A stretch of 25,452 nucleotides of DNA from the NCBI GenBank assembly GCA_965371355.1, contig CBDUYD010000024.1:1-25452 (forward strand). Direction: 5' to 3'. Shown here piece by piece: positions 22,384 to 25,452 of the stretch; position 1 is the first letter of the stretch; each line of letters opens with the position of its first letter. Below the pieces are notes generated by a model, which was not told the origin of the DNA, made no database searches, and saw nothing but the letters and a program-made list of their open reading frames with translations. The position numbers and the translations under genes are program-made. Source of the stretch: JASJHI01 sp965371355. Lineage in GTDB: Bacteria; Actinomycetota; Acidimicrobiia; Acidimicrobiales; Ilumatobacteraceae.

Positions 22384-22764
22384 TCAGGCGCGGGCGGCGC
22401 GCCGGTCGTACAGGGCGAGGAGTGCTCGCCAGCCGACGAACATCATCCCGAGGAAACCGGTGGCGACGATGACGAACGAGGTGGCGGTGCCGTCGCCGAA
22501 CACGACGTTGCGCAGCACCATCCCGACGACGAGCGTGACCGGCCAGATGAGGAGACCGGTAGTCCAGGCGGTGGGACGCTTCCACACCTGGAACACCGCC
22601 CACGCGACGAGGAGTCCGATGAGAAACGGGGCAGCGGTCGAGACGAGCCCGGCGACCGCGGTGTCCTGCTCGTGCTCGCGCTTTCCGATCGCGACGAACA
22701 GCACGACGCTCGCGGTGTCGAGCCCTGCTGCGAGCGGTGCGCGTGTGTCGATGTCTCTGTTCAA
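22384..22764 (-). CDS. DUF3054 membrane protein
   Basis: A 126-residue small membrane protein matching DUF3054. It has LDTASVVLFVAIGKREH, a helix with PFLIGLLVAWAVF, KRPTAW followed by TGLLIWPVTLVVGMVLR, and GTATSFVIVATGFLGMMFVGWRAL. Four transmembrane helices are predicted by eye. The function is unknown. No ATG or GTG precedes the conserved region in frame; the best start is TTG at 22762-22764, 4 bp after the flavin reductase stop, with GAGGG about 8 nt upstream inside that gene. The pair is therefore translationally coupled. Conservation of this domain in actinobacteria is from memory. Confidence 0.82.
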   Translation of the reverse strand: MNRDIDTRAPLAAGLDTASVVLFVAIGKREHEQDTAVAGLVSTAAPFLIGLLVAWAVFQVWKRPTAWTTGLLIWPVTLVVGMVLRNVVFGDGTATSFVIVATGFLGMMFVGWRALLALYDRRAARA

Positions 22765-22768
22765 GCGG

Positions 22769-23281
22769 TCAGCCCTCGGACGAGAATCCGCCGATCGTGC
22801 CGCGGTAGAACACGAGCGGTTGGGGCGGGAGACCGTCGTGGTTTGCGTCGGCGTCGAGTGCACGGACACGCCCGAGCACGAAGTGATGGTCGCCCATCGT
22901 GTAGATCTCCTCGACGCTGCAGTCGATCCACGCGACCGCCCGGTCGATGACGGGCGAACCGCTCGGCGCCGCATGCCAGCGAACGCTCTCGAAGCGCGTG
23001 TCCTCGGTGCCTGTCTTGGCGAACTTCCAGCACAGGTCGCTCTGCTTGTCGCTGAGCACGTTGACGCAGAAGCTGCCGGACGCCTCCATCGCATGCCAGG
23101 TCACGGAGTCGAGTTGCGGGAGGAACCCGACGAGCGGCGGATCGAGCGAAACCGAGGTGAACGACCCGATCGTGAAGCCCATCGGTTGGCCGTCGTGCAT
23201 TCCGGTCACGATGGTCACCCCGGTCGGGAAGTGGCCGAGCACCGACCGGAAGTGCCCGCTGTCGAACTCCGAATCGCTCAT
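22769..23281 (-). CDS. Flavin reductase-like domain protein (HpaC type)
   Basis: A 170-residue FMN-binding split-barrel protein. It has FRSVLGHFPTGVTIVTG (11-27), GFTIGSFTSVSLDPPLVGF (35-53), SFCVNVL, GDHHFVLGRVRALD and the ending PLVFYRGTIGGF. Members reduce FMN or FAD with NAD(P)H and supply two-component monooxygenases. The LLM monooxygenase 6 kb away is the only flavin oxygenase in view and a plausible but unproven client. The ATG at 23279-23281 has a TACGAT hexamer 8 nt upstream. Palindrome copy 4 begins just beyond that and covers the -35 region. DUF3054 follows in the same operon. Confidence 0.9.
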   Translation of the reverse strand: MSDSEFDSGHFRSVLGHFPTGVTIVTGMHDGQPMGFTIGSFTSVSLDPPLVGFLPQLDSVTWHAMEASGSFCVNVLSDKQSDLCWKFAKTGTEDTRFESVRWHAAPSGSPVIDRAVAWIDCSVEEIYTMGDHHFVLGRVRALDADANHDGLPPQPLVFYRGTIGGFSSEG

Positions 23282-23289
23282 CGACCCCG

Positions 23290-23295
23290 ATCGTA
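23290..23295 (-). promoter_or_regulatory. Candidate -10 hexamer (TACGAT) of the flavin reductase gene
   Basis: TACGAT on the minus strand ends 8 nt before the ATG. Palindrome copy 4 starts 4 bp further upstream, so the spacer and -35 region lie inside the palindrome and no canonical -35 is present there. Confidence 0.45.
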
Positions 23296-23298
23296 CGA

Positions 23299-23349
23299 CG
23301 TTCTCGTGAGGATGTTGCGCCCGTGGTGCGCAACATCCTCACGAGAACG
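23299..23349. repeat. Long palindrome, copy 4 of 4 (longest arms)
   Basis: The arms run 23299-23320 and 23328-23349, 22 nt each and perfectly complementary, around CCGTGGT. Beyond the shared 18-nt core CTCGTGAGGATGTTGCGC the pairing extends through CGTT/AACG. It lies between divergent flavin reductase and cyclo-ligase genes. G-runs follow on the right at 23359-23361, 23364-23366 and 23371-23374. Confidence 0.95.
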
Positions 23350-23398
23350 GACGGCGATGGGAAGGGCGGTGGGGAGGAAGGCGAGGATGGCGGGTAGG

Positions 23399-23404
23399 TA
23401 CCGT
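23399..23404 (+). promoter_or_regulatory. Candidate -10 hexamer (TACCGT) of the cyclo-ligase gene
   Basis: TACCGT ends 7 nt before the ATG at 23412. The alternative GTG at 23403 overlaps this hexamer, which favours the ATG. Confidence 0.4.
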
Positions 23405-23411
23405 GCAACCC

Positions 23412-23891
23412 ATGTCGGGGAAGGATTCGCGAACCGCGTCAGCCGAGTCGGCGAAGGCCGAGCTGCGCGCGGAGATGCGACGGCGGCGGCGCATGGTCGC
23501 CGATCCGATGGAACGATCGACCGTGATCTGGGACCGCGTGACGGCCCTCGACGAGGTCTGCTCGGCTCGACGCGTGATGGTATTCACGTCGATCGCCGGA
23601 GAGCCGGACACGGCGGCGCTGGTCGAGTGGTGTCGTTCCGCCGCGAAGGAGACCGTCGTTCCCGAGGACGGGCCGGACCCACATTGGCCAGACGTGGTGA
23701 TCGTTCCCGGCCTCGCGTTCACCGCCGACGGCGACCGGTTGGGGCAGGGCGGCGGATGGTACGACCGATTCCTCGCGCAGCGGCGAGCGGATTGTGTCGC
23801 GATCGGGGTCGGCTTCCGCGAACAGCTGCTCGAGTCGCTGCCGACCGAGCGGCACGACGTGGTGCTCGACCTCGTCGTCACCGACGGTTGA
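23412..23891 (+). CDS. 5-formyltetrahydrofolate cyclo-ligase family protein (short)
   Basis: A 159-residue protein with the family signature PGLAFTADGDRLGQGGGWYDRFL at about 99-121. The N-terminal Lys/Arg-rich helix has AELRAEMRRRRRM, the next strand is VMVFTSIAGEPDT, and the end is LPTERHDVVLDLVVTD. The enzyme converts 5-formyl-THF to 5,10-methenyl-THF with ATP. It is shorter than the usual 180-200 residues. The segment between VVPE and the DVVIVPG strand is compressed to about 10 residues, so the normal middle part with its conserved Glu-Pro is missing. The signature loop is intact, so activity is possible but uncertain. The start is discussed under the upstream hexamer. Confidence 0.85.
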   Translation: MSGKDSRTASAESAKAELRAEMRRRRRMVADPMERSTVIWDRVTALDEVCSARRVMVFTSIAGEPDTAALVEWCRSAAKETVVPEDGPDPHWPDVVIVPGLAFTADGDRLGQGGGWYDRFLAQRRADCVAIGVGFREQLLESLPTERHDVVLDLVVTDG

Positions 23892-23915
23892 GGCGGCGGC
23901 GGCCGAGGCGGTTGT

Positions 23916-24182
23916 TCAGGCGGCGGCCTGGTCCGCGTCGTTCACCGGCGCGACGTAGTCGGGAGAGTTCACGGCCCGTGCACCCGCGGTCAGCCGCTCT
24001 TTCAACGCGCAGATCCGCCGGCTGGCGGTGGTCTCGCACATCGACGGCACGAAGGCGTGGACGGCGGCCGCGCCCGCGGCGATGGCCAGATCGCGCGAGA
24101 AGCCGAGAGCGACGCGGCAGTGCTCACCCCACGTCTCGTCGACCTTGGCCGGGTGTTCGGTGAAGACGCGCCGCAGATCCAT
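23916..24182 (-). CDS. DUF6356 family protein
   Basis: An 88-residue protein. MDLRRVFTEHPAKVDETWGEHCRVALGFSRDLAIAAGAAAVHAFVP resembles DUF6356, with a conserved F-x-x-HP-x-x-V-x-E-x-x-x-EH pattern and one hydrophobic helix at about 31-48, then CETTASRRICALKERL. The function is unknown. The ATG at 24180-24182 has TAGAAT 7 nt upstream; residues that a longer frame would add come from the divergent promoter. The family assignment is from memory and moderately sure. Confidence 0.7.
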   Translation of the reverse strand: MDLRRVFTEHPAKVDETWGEHCRVALGFSRDLAIAAGAAAVHAFVPSMCETTASRRICALKERLTAGARAVNSPDYVAPVNDADQAAA

Positions 24183-24189
24183 GGCGGAG

Positions 24190-24195
24190 ATTCTA
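24190..24195 (-). promoter_or_regulatory. Candidate -10 hexamer (TAGAAT) of the DUF6356 gene
   Basis: TAGAAT on the minus strand ends 7 nt before the ATG and is among the best -10 matches in the window. Just upstream GCAA-ATG-TTGC (24211-24221) is a small inverted repeat at the -35 position. It could be a site for the divergent Lrp-type regulator. Confidence 0.5.
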
Positions 24196-24296
24196 AGGAA
24201 TCCGGCGGATGCAAATGTTGCGTTCTTCGCGGCAGGAGCAGCCCAAAGTGTCGGATCATCCCACGTCCCAGCGCAGACGTGCAAGAATCATCTATT

Positions 24297-24764
24297 GTGG
24301 ACGAAACCGATCGGGAAATTGTGCGTTTGCTCCAGATCGACGCCTCACTGAGCGCACGTGAGCTCGGCGACCGCGTCGGGCTCACCGCGACACCTTGCTG
24401 GCGCCGCGTCCGAGCCCTCGAAAAGGACGGTGTGATCGCCCGACGCGTCGCGCTGATCGATCCCGGCGCGGTCAACCTCGGGGTCACCGCGCTGGTCAAC
24501 ATCCGCACGATCGATCACAGTCCGGGGTGGGTCGAGCGGTTCCGGGCCGGTATCGACGCCTTCCCCGAGATCGTCGAGGCGTATCGCACCAGCGGCGACG
24601 TCGACTACACGCTCAAGGTGATGGTGCCGAGCATCGCCGAGTACGACGAGTTCTACAAGCGGCTGATCGCGGTGGTCGATCTGTACGACGTGCGCAGCAT
24701 CTTCGTGATGGAGGAGATGAAGCACACGACCGCGCTGCCGCTCGACTACATCGACGTCGGGTGA
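24297..24764 (+). CDS. Lrp/AsnC-family transcriptional regulator
   Basis: A 155-residue feast/famine regulator. The N-terminal HTH domain (about 2-50) has DETDREIVRLLQIDASLSARELG and GLTATPCWRRVRALEKDGVI. The C-terminal RAM domain (about 65-145) has VNIRTID, FPEIVEAYRTSGDVDYTLKVMV and a final PLDYIDV. Such proteins form octamers that respond to amino acids. The start is GTG 24297, with AAGAAT ending 8 nt upstream and no SD sequence. The gene is divergent from the DUF6356 gene, 114 bp apart, which is its most likely local target. It converges on the LysR gene. Confidence 0.92.
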   Translation: MDETDREIVRLLQIDASLSARELGDRVGLTATPCWRRVRALEKDGVIARRVALIDPGAVNLGVTALVNIRTIDHSPGWVERFRAGIDAFPEIVEAYRTSGDVDYTLKVMVPSIAEYDEFYKRLIAVVDLYDVRSIFVMEEMKHTTALPLDYIDVG

Positions 24765-24786
24765 CCCCCTGCCACGACACCGCGTT

Positions 24787-25452
24787 CTACCCTCGGAGCG
24801 ATGCTGCGCGCAGGTCGGCGGCGAGCACGTCCGCCGCCGGATCGGTGAGGGATCCGCGCCGCCGCGCGAGCACGATTCTGCGCGTGATGAGTGGAGTCCC
24901 CGACTCGAGAGGCCGCTCGCCGTGCTCGGCCTGAGCACCCGGCAGGACCGTCCATCCCATTCCGAGGCGCACCATCTCGCTGAGCACCTCGGGCTGGTGA
25001 CTCTCGGCGACGACGTCGAGGGGCGCCCCGACCTTTCGTAACGCTCCGACGATCAGGTGACGCGTGTGCGAGTCGGGCGGGAAAAGCACCCACGGCCCCC
25101 ACGTCGCGGGCGGACCCGGGCGTTCGCCCGTCGGGGAATAGACGAACAGTTCGTCGGGCATCAGGTCGGTGATCTCGATCCCCGCCGGCTCGGTCGGCGG
25201 CTCGACACCGACGACGAGGTCGAGTTCGCCTGCGACGAGCATGTCGAACAGCTGACCCGACGGGGCCACGATGAGACGCAGTTCGACGTCTTCGCGCGCG
25301 GCGCGGAAGTCGCGCAGCACCTCGGGGAAATGCAGGACCGCCGCCGCGTCGATCATCCCGACGCGCACCCGTCCCGTCGCCGCTCCGCTGAGCTGGTCGG
25401 CCCAGTGGGCGAGGTCGCCGGTCAGGGCGAGGACGTGCTTGGCGTGATCGAG
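24787..25452 (-). CDS. LysR-family regulator, C-terminal part (5' end outside window)
   Basis: The minus frame is open from the window edge to its stop at 24787 (221 residues). It begins in the linker helix (LDHAKHVLALTGDLAHWADQ) and continues with the effector domain: GRVRVGMIDAAAVLHFPEVLRDFRA, LRLIVAPSGQLFDMLVAGELDLVVGV and later MVRLGMGWTVLPG. These are standard LysR substrate-binding blocks (PF03466-like). The N-terminal HTH lies beyond the window. An internal GTG at 25366-25368 would remove the linker helix and is unlikely to be the true start. The ligand is unknown. Confidence 0.88.
   Translation of the reverse strand, partial: LDHAKHVLALTGDLAHWADQLSGAATGRVRVGMIDAAAVLHFPEVLRDFRAAREDVELRLIVAPSGQLFDMLVAGELDLVVGVEPPTEPAGIEITDLMPDELFVYSPTGERPGPPATWGPWVLFPPDSHTRHLIVGALRKVGAPLDVVAESHQPEVLSEMVRLGMGWTVLPGAQAEHGERPLESGTPLITRRIVLARRRGSLTDPAADVLAADLRAASLRG

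Noticed and set aside
20494..22950. Long plus-strand open frame over the thioesterase and hydrolase genes
   Set aside because: Its product is Arg/Glu/His-rich without any domain, while the minus strand codes two well-conserved proteins. It is the usual antisense frame of GC-rich genes.
1008..23349. Palindromes as Rho-independent terminators
   Set aside because: No T-tract follows any copy, two copies lie between divergent genes, and the stems are far longer than normal terminators. Only copy 2 is in a place where a terminator would make sense.
1008..23349. Palindromes as CRISPR repeats or as a small peptide gene (MRMLR- or MRNILTR-like readings)
   Set aside because: The copies are kilobases apart with no spacers. 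The peptide readings come from the palindrome being open on both strands and have no ribosome-binding site or conserved extension.
22319..24163. Plus-strand frame of 614 codons crossing palindrome copy 4
   Set aside because: It reads antisense through DUF3054 and flavin reductase and out of frame through the cyclo-ligase, with low-complexity Arg-rich sequence.

Overview
The window reads as chromosomal DNA of a GC-rich actinobacterium. GTG and TTG starts are common, genes are packed tightly, and most promoter-proximal genes have a -10-like hexamer 6-8 nt before the start codon, as expected for leaderless mRNAs. The gene set (GatCAB amidotransferase, an Eis-type acetyltransferase, DUF3054, a thiolase with a DUF35 partner, a LimB-like flavin monooxygenase) would fit an acidimicrobial or Ilumatobacter-like organism. 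That placement is an inference, because no rRNA or other marker gene is present. No tRNA, rRNA, CRISPR array, phage gene or transposase was seen, and no stretch over 300 bp lacks a gene.

Layout. 1-4515: the end of a cytochrome P450, a VOC/glyoxalase-like protein, an SDR oxidoreductase, a DUF35 plus thiolase pair, and a 4HBT thioesterase plus small VOC pair. These look like acyl-CoA and lipid catabolism. 4537-9730: an M48-type membrane metalloprotease, a TetR regulator divergent from a 2[4Fe-4S] ferredoxin, an esterase overlapping lgt (prolipoprotein diacylglyceryl transferase with a long acidic tail), and an Eis-like acetyltransferase. 9757-12160: two divergent citrate synthase homologues, one fused to an N-terminal DNA-binding helix-turn-helix, sharing an 88-bp control region. 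12132-15462: two copies of a 51-bp structured repeat, then overlapping gatC-gatA-gatB. 15469-18461 (minus): a LimB-like LLM flavin monooxygenase preceded by a KhtT/KhtU-like K+(Na+)/H+ antiporter pair. 18539-20245: ilvD. 20302-23281 (minus): flavin reductase, DUF3054 protein, beta-lactamase-fold esterase and TesB-like thioesterase. 23412-25452: a short 5-formyl-THF cyclo-ligase, a DUF6356 protein divergent from an Lrp/AsnC regulator, and the C-terminal part of a LysR regulator cut by the window edge.

The features that ordinary gene content does not explain are as follows. First, there are four copies of a near-perfect long palindrome (18-22 bp arms, always 7 nt between the GCGC arm ends). Three of them are followed 12-13 nt later, on the same strand sense, by a G-run tract. 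Second, the HTH-citrate synthase/citrate synthase pair has mirror-image TTGAT -35 boxes embedded in a repeated CAATGTTGAT motif. Third, the 51-bp hairpin repeat supplies the last codons and the stop of the citrate synthase. Fourth, a leaderless promoter signature runs through the window. Short tandem duplications also sit at several gene 3' ends.
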